NCBI RefSeq assembly: GCF_900101885.1
Contig: NZ_FNAN01000013.1
Span: forward strand, 62,001-126,000
DNA: 64,000 bases
Origin: Dyadobacter soli
GTDB lineage: Bacteria; Bacteroidota; Bacteroidia; Cytophagales; Spirosomataceae
Reading direction: 5' to 3'
A program made the translations under genes and the position numbers. A model generated the notes under the pieces. The model ran no database searches and had not been told where the DNA came from. It worked only from the letters and a program-made list of their open reading frames with translations. Shown piece after piece: positions 16,865 through 25,335 of this stretch (positions are counted from its first letter, which is position 1; every line of letters starts with the position of its first letter).

Positions 16865-17955
16865 CGAAAACGGATTTAACAGAAAGGGTCAATTTTGAAA
16901 TTATCCGGTACGCCAACTGCTGGGAAGATGCGGATATTCTGCTGGAAGGTCTTTCACCAATGCCGGGCAGCAAGGTACTTTCGATAGGTTCCGCCGGGGA
17001 TAATAGTTTTTCTTTTCTAATAACTGATCCTGAGCTTGTTGTGGCTGTGGATGTCAACCGCATTCAGCTCTTCCTGATCGAATTGAAGAAGGTTTGCATT
17101 CAAAACCTGGAATGGGATGAGACGCTGGCATTCCTCGGTTTCGTACCTTCCGAAGAGCGTCTGCAATGCTTCGATCAGCTAAAAAGTCAGCTGACCAGCG
17201 CTGCGCGGGCCTATTGGGACTCGAACCGGGGAGTGATCGCGAACGGCGTTATTCATCAGGGGAAATTTGAGAAATATTTTCAGCTGTTCAGCGGGAAAAT
17301 ACTGCCGTGGATCCATTCGAAGCGCACGGTAAATGCACTTTTTGAAGGCAAGACGGCGGAAGAGCAGACACATTTTTATGATAGCCAATGGAATACCTGG
17401 CGCTGGCGGCTGCTGTTCCGCATTTTTTTCAGCAAATATGTGATGGGCAAATATGGCCGTGATCCGGAGTTTCAAAAACAGGTGCAGGGTTCTGTTTCAA
17501 AGTTTATTTTTGATAAAGCAGCCGCCCAGCTTGCCTCGGTAGCGGCGCAGGACAATTACATTTTGAGGTACACCCTCACCGGAAGCTTCGGCGACCTTTT
17601 GCCGCATTACCTGCAAAAGGCGCATTACCCGCTGGTGCGCGCAAACCTCGGCCGGTTGCATTTGAAAGAAGGTTTTGCACAAGCTGCTATTGCGCATTAC
17701 GGTAAATTTCATTGCATGAACCTCTCCGATATTTTCGAGTATATGGATACCGGCCTGTTCCGCGAAACGGCCGGGACGCTCGTCGCAGGCATGGAAAAGG
17801 ACGGCAGGCTCGGCTACTGGAACCTGATGGTACCCCGCCGGATTTCGCAAATTTTGCCGGAAAGCGCCCGGTACCTGCAAGCGGAGTCGGAATGCCTGAC
17901 GAAGCAAGACAAGGGCTTTTTTTACAATGGCTTCATCATCGACCAGGTTCGTTGA
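16861..17955 (+). CDS. BtaA-like S-adenosylmethionine:diacylglycerol 3-amino-3-carboxypropyltransferase (DUF3419)
   Basis: 364 residues, start overlapping the previous stop (ATGA). The sequence begins with the family hallmark FEIIRYANCWEDADILLEGL and has the Rossmann SAM-binding loop VLSIGSAGDNSFSFL (about residues 40-53), then VVAVDVNRIQLFLIELK. In betaine-lipid synthesis BtaA transfers the 3-amino-3-carboxypropyl group of SAM to the hydroxyl of diacylglycerol; BtaB then N-methylates. No BtaB-type methyltransferase is nearby, so the likely product is a non-methylated homoserine-type ether lipid, or a different acceptor is used. Family placement is secure; the substrate is inferred from the family only. 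Confidence 0.85.
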   Translation: MTKTDLTERVNFEIIRYANCWEDADILLEGLSPMPGSKVLSIGSAGDNSFSFLITDPELVVAVDVNRIQLFLIELKKVCIQNLEWDETLAFLGFVPSEERLQCFDQLKSQLTSAARAYWDSNRGVIANGVIHQGKFEKYFQLFSGKILPWIHSKRTVNALFEGKTAEEQTHFYDSQWNTWRWRLLFRIFFSKYVMGKYGRDPEFQKQVQGSVSKFIFDKAAAQLASVAAQDNYILRYTLTGSFGDLLPHYLQKAHYPLVRANLGRLHLKEGFAQAAIAHYGKFHCMNLSDIFEYMDTGLFRETAGTLVAGMEKDGRLGYWNLMVPRRISQILPESARYLQAESECLTKQDKGFFYNGFIIDQVR

Positions 17956-17974
17956 TGGGCCGCATGCATTAGCT

Positions 17975-18631
17975 ATGAAAGAAATTATTCCGCTGATTAT
18001 CCTGGCCTGCTGTTTCCTGGCGCTTTTTGGCATTGCCGAACTGCTTTACCACATCGGAAAAGTACGGGCCGAATGGACGCGCAAAATCGTACACATCGGA
18101 ACCGGGCTGCTGACGTTGCTTTTCCCGCTCGTACTCACCAGCCACTGGCAGGTTTTGGCCCTTTGCGGCAGCTTCCTCGTAATTTTGCTGGCAAGCCTGC
18201 AATTCGGGTGGCTTCCGTCGATCAATGCAATCGACCGGTTTTCGTACGGCAGTATATTGTTTCCCATTATCGTTTATGGGTTATTTCTGGTATTTCAAAT
18301 GGCAGGTAAAGGGTTGATCGTCTTTTATTTGCCGATCCTGATCCTGGCTATCTGCGATCCCGTGGCAGCGCTCGTCGGGAAGCGGCTCCCGTTTGGTAAG
18401 TACCGGGTAATGGGCTGCGGCAAATCGCTGGCGGGGTCGGCGTCGTTTTGGGTCAGTGCGCTGCTGGTGACGGCCGCTACTGTGTTTGCAATTGACAATG
18501 TGCCTTCGGCAATGCTGCTGATCGTCTGCGTTCCCGCCATCGCTACCGTTGCCGAAGCATTGGGCGTCAAAGGAATGGATAACTTCACGATCCCGGCAAG
18601 CGTTGTGTTAACCCTCTGTCTGATATTATGA
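17975..18631 (+). CDS. Phytol/dolichol-kinase-like CTP-dependent membrane protein
   Basis: 218 residues, almost entirely hydrophobic with about six or seven membrane segments. Start ATG 17975 is preferred over the upstream in-frame start at 17927, which overlaps the BtaA-like gene and adds polar residues before the first membrane helix. It shows the pattern of the SEC59/VTE5/CdsA-like family: RKIVHIGTGLL near residue 35, then CDPVAALVGKRLPFGKYRVMG and KSLAGS in the second half. The usual KSxEG box reads KSLAG here, with Ala in place of the acidic residue. Family members phosphorylate polyprenols (phytol, dolichol) with CTP. In this operon it may activate a prenyl or lipid alcohol. Ends with ATGA overlap to the next gene. 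Confidence 0.75.
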   Translation: MKEIIPLIILACCFLALFGIAELLYHIGKVRAEWTRKIVHIGTGLLTLLFPLVLTSHWQVLALCGSFLVILLASLQFGWLPSINAIDRFSYGSILFPIIVYGLFLVFQMAGKGLIVFYLPILILAICDPVAALVGKRLPFGKYRVMGCGKSLAGSASFWVSALLVTAATVFAIDNVPSAMLLIVCVPAIATVAEALGVKGMDNFTIPASVVLTLCLIL

Positions 18632-19638
18632 TCAAGATTAGCGAAACCGGTCCGGGTCTGCCTGACTTCCATTTGTTTACCGAACTACCGCGCAGCATTT
18701 ACCCGCCTGACAGCATTCGGCTCAGGACGCCGGAATACATTTCCACGGATTTCCTCAGGAGCTGTTTTTTGTTAAAAGACGGGGATAATGTCGTTGCTAG
18801 GGCGAGTGTTTACGACAATCCGCTGCTGCAATATGCCGGGCGTCATGCTTTTTCGATCGGCAATTATGAATGTGCCAATGGTAACGAATATGGGGCGGCG
18901 CTTCTGGCGCATATCGATTCCGTCGTCAAAAGCTGGGGCGGAGAACACCTGATCGGCCCGATGAATGGCAGTACCTGGGAAGGTTACCGGTTTCTGGCAG
19001 ACAATGCAAATCCGTTGTTTTTTACCGAACCTGCGCATCATTTGTACTATAATACGCAATTCAAAGCGGCTGGTTTCGGGCCGATTGCGCAGTATTACAG
19101 CAATATAGACTCTGGCTTGGAGCCGGATAACCCCGAAATCCTCGCCCGCGAGCGCGAGCTACTGGCCGCAGGGGTGACGATCCGGCCGATTGACCTGGCC
19201 AATTTTGAAACAGAGATCGGGCGGGTTTTTGATTTTAACTTACTGGCATTCAGTACTAATTTTCTTTACACGCCCATTGGCAGGGAGGCTTTTATGAAAA
19301 AGTATTTGCAAACAAAAGCCTACATCAATCCCGAACTTACATTGCTGGCGGAGGATGCGGAGGGCAACCTGATCGGTTACTTTTTTTGCATTCACGATTT
19401 TTATAATACCAAAAGCAAGTGCCTGATCGTCAAAACACTTGCCCGACACCCGGACCCGCAATGGCGGGGTTTGGGGCACGTGGTCGGCAATGTAATTTAC
19501 CGCAAGGCTGTGGAGCTGGGCTATACGAGCGCCATTCATTCGTTTATTTACGAACAGGGCACTTCCACGAAGTTGTCGACCAATTTCTCCGGGACTAATT
19601 ACAGGAACTACGTTTTGTATGGAAAGCACCTCGCGTGA
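18628..19638 (+). CDS. GNAT-like acyltransferase family protein
   Basis: 336 residues. The C-terminal half looks like a GNAT fold: a beta-strand stretch ELTLLAEDAEGNLIGYFFCI, then CLIVKTLARHPDPQWRGLGHVVGNVIYRKAVELGY, where the R-G-L-G-x-x-V segment is in the position of the acetyl-CoA pyrophosphate loop. The N-terminal half (residues 1-150) carries VVARASVYDNPLLQ and GPMNGSTWEGYRFL, as in a group of large uncharacterised GNAT-related proteins. It probably acylates an amine or hydroxyl; in this operon the amino group added by the BtaA-like enzyme is an obvious but unproven candidate. It overlaps the next gene by 20 bp. Confidence 0.6.
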   Translation: MIKISETGPGLPDFHLFTELPRSIYPPDSIRLRTPEYISTDFLRSCFLLKDGDNVVARASVYDNPLLQYAGRHAFSIGNYECANGNEYGAALLAHIDSVVKSWGGEHLIGPMNGSTWEGYRFLADNANPLFFTEPAHHLYYNTQFKAAGFGPIAQYYSNIDSGLEPDNPEILARERELLAAGVTIRPIDLANFETEIGRVFDFNLLAFSTNFLYTPIGREAFMKKYLQTKAYINPELTLLAEDAEGNLIGYFFCIHDFYNTKSKCLIVKTLARHPDPQWRGLGHVVGNVIYRKAVELGYTSAIHSFIYEQGTSTKLSTNFSGTNYRNYVLYGKHLA

Positions 19639-21160
19639 GCGGTTTAATGTCGTAGAACTTTTTCACGGAGCTGCCCGCAGCGTACCGGACCAGCCGGCCA
19701 TTATTTACCGGGAAAAAGCCGTCTCGTTCAGCGATCTGGAACATGCGGTAAATCAAACCGCTGCACATTTCCTGCATAAGGGCATCCGCAAGGGCGACCG
19801 CGTACTGGTGTTCGTGCCCATGAGCGACGATCTGTACCGTGTTGTACTCGCGCTTTTCAGGATAGGCGCCGTGGCCGTGTTTCTGGACGAATGGGTGAGT
19901 GTCAAAAGGCTTGCGGACTGTTGCCGGCTGGCCCGGTGCGCTGCGTTTATCGGGACATTCAAAGGGCGCGTGCTGGCCCGGCTGTTACCCGGTTTGCGGT
20001 CGATCCCACTGCATATGGGGCTGAAATATGCTTCCACCAGCTCTCTTCCGGTATTTCCGGAGACTAACCGGGACGACATCGCGCTCATTACCTTTACCAC
20101 CGGCAGCACAGGTACACCCAAAGCTGCCATCCGCACGCACGGTTTGCTTTTTGAACAGTTCCAGGCATTGGTTCCGCTGATCAGTGCCGCTCCGGGTGAG
20201 GTTTGTATGCCGGTGTTGCCCATTGTTTTACTAATCAATCTGGGCGCGGGCGTAACATCCGTCATTGCCGACTTTAACGCGCGGAAGCCCGATGCCATGA
20301 AGCCGGAGAAAATAGCAGATCAGATCCGTCGGTATAGGGTCGGTTCAATCATCGCGTCGCCGTTTTTTGTGAAGCAATTGTCCCTGTATTTGAATGCTAA
20401 TGTATTGAATTTAAATACTATAAAAAGAATACTCACCGGTGGAGCGCCTGTTTTCCCTACTGAGGCAAGTGCTTACCGCAATGCATTCCCGGAGGCGGCG
20501 ATCGGCATTGTGTACGGTTCCACCGAGGCGGAACCGATGAGCATGATCACCGCCGACGAACTGATCAGCTCCGATACAACCCACGGATTGAATGTGGGAA
20601 AGGTGGAGCCCGCCGCGACGGTCAAGATCATCCGGATCATCGACGATAGCATTGCGGCGGCGGACGACGAGGCACTTTCCGCACTAGAAGCAGTACCGGG
20701 AGAAATCGGCGAAATTATCGTGTCGGGTAGCCATGTTTTACGCGATTACCTGCATAATCCCGATGCATTGAAACGCAACAAGATTTTCATCGGCACAACC
20801 TGCTGGCACCGTACCGGCGACAGCGGATTTTGGGGCGAAAATGGCAACCTTTTTCTCACGGGCAGATGCGCATCGCTCATAGGTACGCAGGAAGGTCTTT
20901 TGTCTACATTCCTCTATGAGAATCGGTTACAGCTGATCGAGGGAGTGGAAATGGGGACCATTATGCTGATCAGAGACCGGCTCACCGCGGTGGTAGAACT
21001 GGCCGATCCGTCGCGACAGCACTCGGTAAGCGCAGCCATGCAATTGCTTCCGGATGCATTCGGGGATATTGTTTTTGTACCCAAAATCCCGAGAGACCCG
21101 CGTCACAATTCGAAAATCGACTACGAAAAGCTGCGTGCATTGTTATCGCGCAGCCACTAA
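19619..21160 (+). CDS. Class I adenylate-forming ligase (OleC / acyl-CoA synthetase-like)
   Basis: 513 residues. The P-loop A-motif TFTTGSTGTPKAAIRT lies near residue 158, the YGSTEAE motif near 299, HRTGDSGFW near 398, the hinge LTGR after it, and the C-terminal lysine in PRDPRHNSKIDYEKL near 499, so adenylation chemistry should be intact. The PRDPRHNSKI ending is like that of OleC-type beta-lactone synthetases and some fatty-acid ligases. It activates a carboxylic acid as an acyl-AMP; whether the second step is thioester, ester, amide or lactone formation cannot be told. Last gene of the seven-gene operon; its start lies 20 bp inside the GNAT-like gene. Confidence 0.85.
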   Translation: MESTSRERFNVVELFHGAARSVPDQPAIIYREKAVSFSDLEHAVNQTAAHFLHKGIRKGDRVLVFVPMSDDLYRVVLALFRIGAVAVFLDEWVSVKRLADCCRLARCAAFIGTFKGRVLARLLPGLRSIPLHMGLKYASTSSLPVFPETNRDDIALITFTTGSTGTPKAAIRTHGLLFEQFQALVPLISAAPGEVCMPVLPIVLLINLGAGVTSVIADFNARKPDAMKPEKIADQIRRYRVGSIIASPFFVKQLSLYLNANVLNLNTIKRILTGGAPVFPTEASAYRNAFPEAAIGIVYGSTEAEPMSMITADELISSDTTHGLNVGKVEPAATVKIIRIIDDSIAAADDEALSALEAVPGEIGEIIVSGSHVLRDYLHNPDALKRNKIFIGTTCWHRTGDSGFWGENGNLFLTGRCASLIGTQEGLLSTFLYENRLQLIEGVEMGTIMLIRDRLTAVVELADPSRQHSVSAAMQLLPDAFGDIVFVPKIPRDPRHNSKIDYEKLRALLSRSH

Positions 21161-21162
21161 AA

Positions 21163-21192
21163 ACGCCGACCAGGATCGCTCCCGGCCGGCGT
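21163..21192 (-). terminator. Terminator between convergent ligase and katG genes
   Basis: Stem ACGCCG (21163-21168) with CGGCGT (21187-21192), extended by CC/GG across one mismatch. On the minus strand it is followed by a short T run (CGGCGTTTTT), so it should terminate katG, and it may also serve the opposing operon. Confidence 0.65.
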
Positions 21193-21211
21193 GTATTCAT
21201 GGTGAATGGAT

Positions 21212-23488
21212 TTACTTAACCAGGTCGAAGCGGTCGAGGTTCATCACTTTAGCCCATGCGGCTACAAAGTCCCTGACGAATTTCTCGCCTGAATCGGAGC
21301 TGCCATATATTTCGGAAATCGCCCTCAGTTCCGCGTGCGAGCCGAATACGAGGTCGGCGCGGGTAGCGGTCCATTTAGGCTGGCCGCTGGCGCGATCGGT
21401 ACCGAGGTAAGTTTCCCTATCCTGGCCCATTGCCTGCCACGCCGTGTTCATATCGAGCAGGTTCACGAAGAAATCGTTCGTGAGTACACCCGGCCGTTGT
21501 GTGAATACGCCATTCTTGGAACCATCGAAATTACTATTCAACACCCGCAATCCTCCAACGAGCACAGTCATTTCGGGCGCGCTGAGCGTAAGCAATTGTG
21601 CTTTGTCGATCAGCAATGCTTCTGTGGCAACGCCGGAATTCGTGCCGCGGTAGCTGCGGAAGCCGTCCGCGAGTGGTTCCAGGTAACCCACCGATTCAAC
21701 GTCTGTCTGGTCTTGCGACGCATCCGTACGGCCTGGTGTAAATGGTACCGTCACGGCGTGTCCGGCATCCTGCGCGGCTTTTTCAACAGCGGCAGCACCA
21801 GCGAGTACGATCAGGTCGGCGAGTGAAACCTTCTTGCCATTCGCCTGCGTACCATTGAATTCCTGCTGAATGCTTCCCAGTACGCCCAGTACTTTTTGCA
21901 GCTGAACCGGATTGTTCACTTTCCAGCTTTTCTGCGGCGCGAGGGCAATGCGGGCACCGTTGGCGCCGCCACGCTTGTCGGAGCCGCGGAATGTAGAAGC
22001 GGAGGCCCAGGCGGTAGAAACCAGTTCCGAAACGCTCAAACCGGACGCGAGAATGTTGGCTTTCAGGCCCGCGATGTCATTTTCATTCACCAGTTCATGA
22101 TCCACTGCCGGAACGGGGTCCTGCCAGATCAACACTTCTTCCGGTACATTCGGGCCGAGGTAGCGGGCACGCGGGCCCATATCGCGGTGCGTGAGCTTGA
22201 ACCACGCACGGGCGAATGCATCGGCAAATGCGTCCGGGTTTTCCAGGAAATGCCTTGAAATCTTCTCGTAGGCCGGATCGAGGCGCAACGAAAGATCGGT
22301 GGTGAGCATCGTCGGGCGGTGCTTTTTCGAGCTGTCGTAAGCGTCGGGGATAATGTCACCGGCATCTTTCGCTACCCATTGATGCGCGCCGCCGGGGCTC
22401 TTGGTCAACTCCCATTCGAATGCGAAGAGGTTTTCGAAGAAATTGTTGCTCCATTGAGTAGGCGTCGTAGTCCAGGTCACTTCCAGGCCGCTTGTGATGG
22501 TGTCGGCACCATTACCCGAACCGAAACTGTTGTTCCAGCCCAGTCCCTGGTGTGCGAGATCGGCACCTTCGGGTTCTGCGCCCACATGGTCGGAAGGCGC
22601 CGCACCGTGTGTTTTTCCAAAGCTGTGGCCACCGGCGATCAGCGCTACGGTTTCTTCGTCGTTCATCGCCATCCGGCCGAACGTGTCGCGGATGTCGCGG
22701 GCAGCTGCGATAGGGTCGGGGTTGCCGTCCGGACCTTCGGGATTTACATAAATAAGGCCCATATGCGCCGCGCCGAGCGGTTCTTCGAGGTGGCGCGAGT
22801 GAATGTTGCCGTCGGCATTCTCGTCCGCAGGTAGTACCGCATGGTCTGCCGGGCCGGGTTTGCCGTGCGCATAGCGGCGGTCGTTACCGAGCCAGGTCGT
22901 TTCCGATCCCCAATATACGTCTTCGTCGGCTTCCCACACATCCGCACGTCCGCCTGCGAAACCGAAGGTTTTAAAGCCCATCGATTCGAGCGCCACATTC
23001 CCCGTCAGGATCAGTAAATCGGCCCAGGAGATCTTGTTACCGTATTTTTGTTTGATAGGCCAAAGTAAACGGCGCGCCTTGTCGAGGCTGACGTTATCCG
23101 GCCAGCTGTTCAGGGGCGCAAAACGCTGCTGACCGGAACCTCCGCCGCCACGGCCGTCGAACACGCGGTAAGTACCCGCGCTATGCCACGCCATGCGGAT
23201 AAACAATGGCCCGTAATGCCCGAAATCGGCCGGCCACCAATCCTGCGAATCGGTCATCAGGGCGTGCAAGTCTGCTTTAACTGCTTCCAGATCGAGGCTT
23301 TTGAACGCTTCCGCGTAGTCGAATTGTTCCCCCATCGGATTGGACAGGGACGAATGCTGGCGCAGAATGCTCAATTTCAATTGGTTTGGCCACCAATCGC
23401 GGTTGCGTGTACCGCCGCCGCCTGCATTGTGATTCAGAGTCCCATTGTGAAATGGACATTTGCTAATGTCGTTTGATCCGTTTTCCAT
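21212..23488 (-). CDS. katG: Catalase-peroxidase KatG
   Basis: 758 residues, the usual length. The start is the ATG giving MENGSNDISKCPFHNG; the upstream 31 codons of open frame are unlike KatG and overlap the predicted promoter. Distal heme residues Arg-Trp-His are in IRMAWHSAGTYR, the proximal His in GGHSFGKTHGA, and the Trp-Tyr-Met cross-link partners are all present (Trp in MAWH, Tyr in MGLIYVNPEGPDG, Met in FGRMAMNDEE). A degenerate second peroxidase domain follows and ends KVMNLDRFDLVK. The enzyme removes hydrogen peroxide in the cytoplasm. Single-gene unit with its own promoter and an OxyR-like site upstream; no oxyR gene is in the window. Confidence 0.98.
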   Translation of the reverse strand: MENGSNDISKCPFHNGTLNHNAGGGGTRNRDWWPNQLKLSILRQHSSLSNPMGEQFDYAEAFKSLDLEAVKADLHALMTDSQDWWPADFGHYGPLFIRMAWHSAGTYRVFDGRGGGGSGQQRFAPLNSWPDNVSLDKARRLLWPIKQKYGNKISWADLLILTGNVALESMGFKTFGFAGGRADVWEADEDVYWGSETTWLGNDRRYAHGKPGPADHAVLPADENADGNIHSRHLEEPLGAAHMGLIYVNPEGPDGNPDPIAAARDIRDTFGRMAMNDEETVALIAGGHSFGKTHGAAPSDHVGAEPEGADLAHQGLGWNNSFGSGNGADTITSGLEVTWTTTPTQWSNNFFENLFAFEWELTKSPGGAHQWVAKDAGDIIPDAYDSSKKHRPTMLTTDLSLRLDPAYEKISRHFLENPDAFADAFARAWFKLTHRDMGPRARYLGPNVPEEVLIWQDPVPAVDHELVNENDIAGLKANILASGLSVSELVSTAWASASTFRGSDKRGGANGARIALAPQKSWKVNNPVQLQKVLGVLGSIQQEFNGTQANGKKVSLADLIVLAGAAAVEKAAQDAGHAVTVPFTPGRTDASQDQTDVESVGYLEPLADGFRSYRGTNSGVATEALLIDKAQLLTLSAPEMTVLVGGLRVLNSNFDGSKNGVFTQRPGVLTNDFFVNLLDMNTAWQAMGQDRETYLGTDRASGQPKWTATRADLVFGSHAELRAISEIYGSSDSGEKFVRDFVAAWAKVMNLDRFDLVK

Positions 23489-23545
23489 TACGATAAGTTC
23501 ATGTGTTAAACCATATTGCCTGCATCTGGTATTTGTGCAGCGGGA

Positions 23546-23576
23546 TAAAGGTATAATACCGAATTTGATTGTCAAA
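23546..23576 (-). promoter_or_regulatory. Promoter of katG
   Basis: Read on the minus strand: TTTG (complement of 23573-23576), a 19-bp spacer, then TACCTTTA (complement of 23546-23553), one base from the Bacteroidota -7 box TAnnTTTG. It leaves a leader of about 55 nt before the katG ATG. Confidence 0.6.
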
Positions 23577-23587
23577 ATCAATTAATT

Positions 23588-23612
23588 CTATAAATCAATA
23601 GTGAAAATCTAT
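23588..23612 (-). promoter_or_regulatory. OxyR-like operator upstream of katG
   Basis: ATAG-N7-CTAT occurs at 23598-23612, with a further CTAT at 23588-23591 (ATAG on the minus strand) spaced by 6 bp. This is close to the OxyR pattern ATAG-N7-CTAT-N7-ATAG-N7-CTAT; the fourth quarter is degenerate. It sits just upstream of the -33 box, the activator position. Confidence 0.5.
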
Positions 23613-23701
23613 TTCGTTGCGCACTCAGCCTGTTAGGACGCAAGTCACCTGATTTAACACATGAAATTATTGTGGAGGTGGAATCGGGGTCACGGGACGA
23701 G

Positions 23702-24601
23702 CTATAAATCGCTTAGATAACCCGCCGCAGCAATGTCGGTCAGCAAGTCCGGCGCGGTCGCTTCCCAGCCAAGCGCAGCGCGGGTTTTCGCGCTGGATGC
23801 CACGCAGCCGATGGCCGCAAAATGCTCGAACCAGGTGAAATGCGCGGTCGCCGCGTCGCCGGTTTTGCTTACGACAGGCAGCCCAAGCCCCGTTCCGATC
23901 GCCCCGGCGATTTCCCGGAACGGAACGCCTTCCTCCGCTGCCGCGTGCAGGACTTTCAACGCCGGGCGTTTCTCGACGACGAGCCGGTACAGTACGGCAG
24001 CGTCCAGCCGGTGTACGGCGGGCCATTGGTTGCTGCCATCGCCCACGTAAGCAGATTCCCCTTTTTCTTTGGCCATACCAATTATAATAGGTACAAAGCC
24101 ATGATCGCCAGCGCCATGCACGCTCGGGGGCAGGCGCACGAGGTACACGTCCACACCTTTGGTAGCCACGGCATTTGCCGCCTCGTCGGTAGCCGCACGC
24201 GGGATCTGGTCGGACTGCACATTCAGTGCATCGTCCTCGGTCACAGGCCTGTCGTAGCGCAGCAGGCCCATTCCAGTGGTTACTACAAGCGGCTTGTCCG
24301 AGCCCGCCAATGCATCGCCCAGCGTTTCAATGATCTTCCGATCGGCCTCGCAGCTGGCTTTGAACTGCGAAAAATCGTGATTAAACGCCGTGTGAATAAC
24401 TGCATCGGAATCAGCCACTCCCCGACGCAATATTTCAGGATCGTTTACATCGCCTTGGAGCGGCGTTGCGCCGGCGGCTTTCAGTTGGGCTACCGCATTG
24501 TCGGAGCGAACGAGGCCGAGTACTTCGTGGCCGTGCTTTAACAGTTCATTCAGGATAGCGGAGCCTACAAATCCCGAGGCCCCGGTTAAGAATACGCGCA
24601 T
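23702..24601 (-). CDS. NAD(P)-dependent epimerase/dehydratase family (extended SDR) protein
   Basis: 299 residues. The N-terminal Rossmann motif is MRVFLTGASGFVGSAIL (TGxxGxxG), followed by LVRSDNAVAQLKAAGATPLQGDVND. No typical catalytic YxxxK is seen; the region LVVTTGMGLLRYDRPVTEDD and DVYLVRLPPSVHGAGDHGFVPIIIGMAKEKG match the atypical SDR group often annotated as NAD-dependent epimerase or NmrA-like. Probably a cytosolic oxidoreductase acting on a small carbonyl compound; the substrate is unknown. It lies 55 bp downstream of the Crp/Fnr-type regulator on the same strand and may be its target. Confidence 0.85.
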   Translation of the reverse strand: MRVFLTGASGFVGSAILNELLKHGHEVLGLVRSDNAVAQLKAAGATPLQGDVNDPEILRRGVADSDAVIHTAFNHDFSQFKASCEADRKIIETLGDALAGSDKPLVVTTGMGLLRYDRPVTEDDALNVQSDQIPRAATDEAANAVATKGVDVYLVRLPPSVHGAGDHGFVPIIIGMAKEKGESAYVGDGSNQWPAVHRLDAAVLYRLVVEKRPALKVLHAAAEEGVPFREIAGAIGTGLGLPVVSKTGDAATAHFTWFEHFAAIGCVASSAKTRAALGWEATAPDLLTDIAAAGYLSDL

Positions 24602-24656
24602 ATTGTCTCAATTTTGTTCGATGCAAAATTGAAATACCCCACACGGGCAAACAAGG

Positions 24657-25250
24657 TCATTTGTCCATAATCCGGGCCTCGCGCTGTGCGTGGCGTATGC
24701 GTGTGAGGGTTTTGAGGGAAATGCCGAGGTAGGCGGCCACCATCCGCAGGGGTAACCGTGCCAGGTAATCGGGGTAGGCGGTGATAAAATCGGCGTAACG
24801 CTCCTCCGGCGTGCCGCTCAGGATCGTCAGGATGCGGTTGCGGTTATGGTAAATGGTGCGGGCAATGAGTGCTTCCGAGAACTTTTTGAGCGCCGGAATT
24901 TCTTTCAGCAACTTGTCGAAATCCGGTTTGGTCCAAAGCAAAACGGTACTCCGCTCCACGGCCTCGATGTTGATCAGCGACGGGGCTTGCTTGTCGTAGC
25001 TCTCCACATCGAGCGTCCAGCTGTGCTGCGGAGAAAATTGCAGGATATGCTCGCTGCCGTCTGTGCGGAGGTGGTATGACCGGAGCATTCCGCTGGCGAT
25101 GAATACTTTGTGTCTGCAAATTTCCCCTGCACTCAGCAGCACCTCGTTCCTGTTCAGTTGCCGTAATGCAGCCGTACTTTCAATATGCCTGATCGTATCG
25201 AGCGACAGATCGGTTTGCGCAGCCAGGTAGTTTTCAAATTCGGTATGCAT
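24657..25250 (-). CDS. Crp/Fnr-family transcriptional regulator
   Basis: 197 residues. An N-terminal cyclic-nucleotide-binding-like beta-roll (residues 20-115, including ELLLSAGEICRHKVFIASGMLRSYHLR-type strands) is followed by a dimerisation helix and a C-terminal winged helix in which LPLRMVAAYLGISLKTLTRIRH (about 165-187) is the recognition region. Bacteroidota contain many such short Crp-like proteins, which often lack the residues that bind cAMP and control a neighbouring gene. Here the downstream SDR gene (same strand, 55 bp) is the natural candidate. The activating signal is unknown. Confidence 0.9.
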   Translation of the reverse strand: MHTEFENYLAAQTDLSLDTIRHIESTAALRQLNRNEVLLSAGEICRHKVFIASGMLRSYHLRTDGSEHILQFSPQHSWTLDVESYDKQAPSLINIEAVERSTVLLWTKPDFDKLLKEIPALKKFSEALIARTIYHNRNRILTILSGTPEERYADFITAYPDYLARLPLRMVAAYLGISLKTLTRIRHAQREARIMDK

Positions 25251-25291
25251 TTACCAAAGTTAGCAAAAAAATCCCCCGACCGGGTAATGTC

Positions 25292-25329
25292 CGCATGGGC
25301 GTAAGCGGGGAAACCTGTACGCCCATGCG
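25292..25329 (-). terminator. Perfect 12-bp inverted repeat, probable terminator of the crystallin-like gene
   Basis: CGCATGGGCGTA (25292-25303) and TACGCCCATGCG (25318-25329) form a perfect 12-bp stem with a 14-nt loop, six bases after the stop of the crystallin-like gene. A T run on the minus strand follows about 14 nt further on, so termination is likely but the geometry is not ideal. Confidence 0.55.
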
Positions 25330-25335
25330 AGACTT

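Noticed and set aside
21212..23488. KatG lacking the Met of the Trp-Tyr-Met adduct
   Set aside because: The Met was first sought near AHQGLGW, but the adduct Met lies in FGRMAMNDEE, where it is present; the enzyme looks normal.
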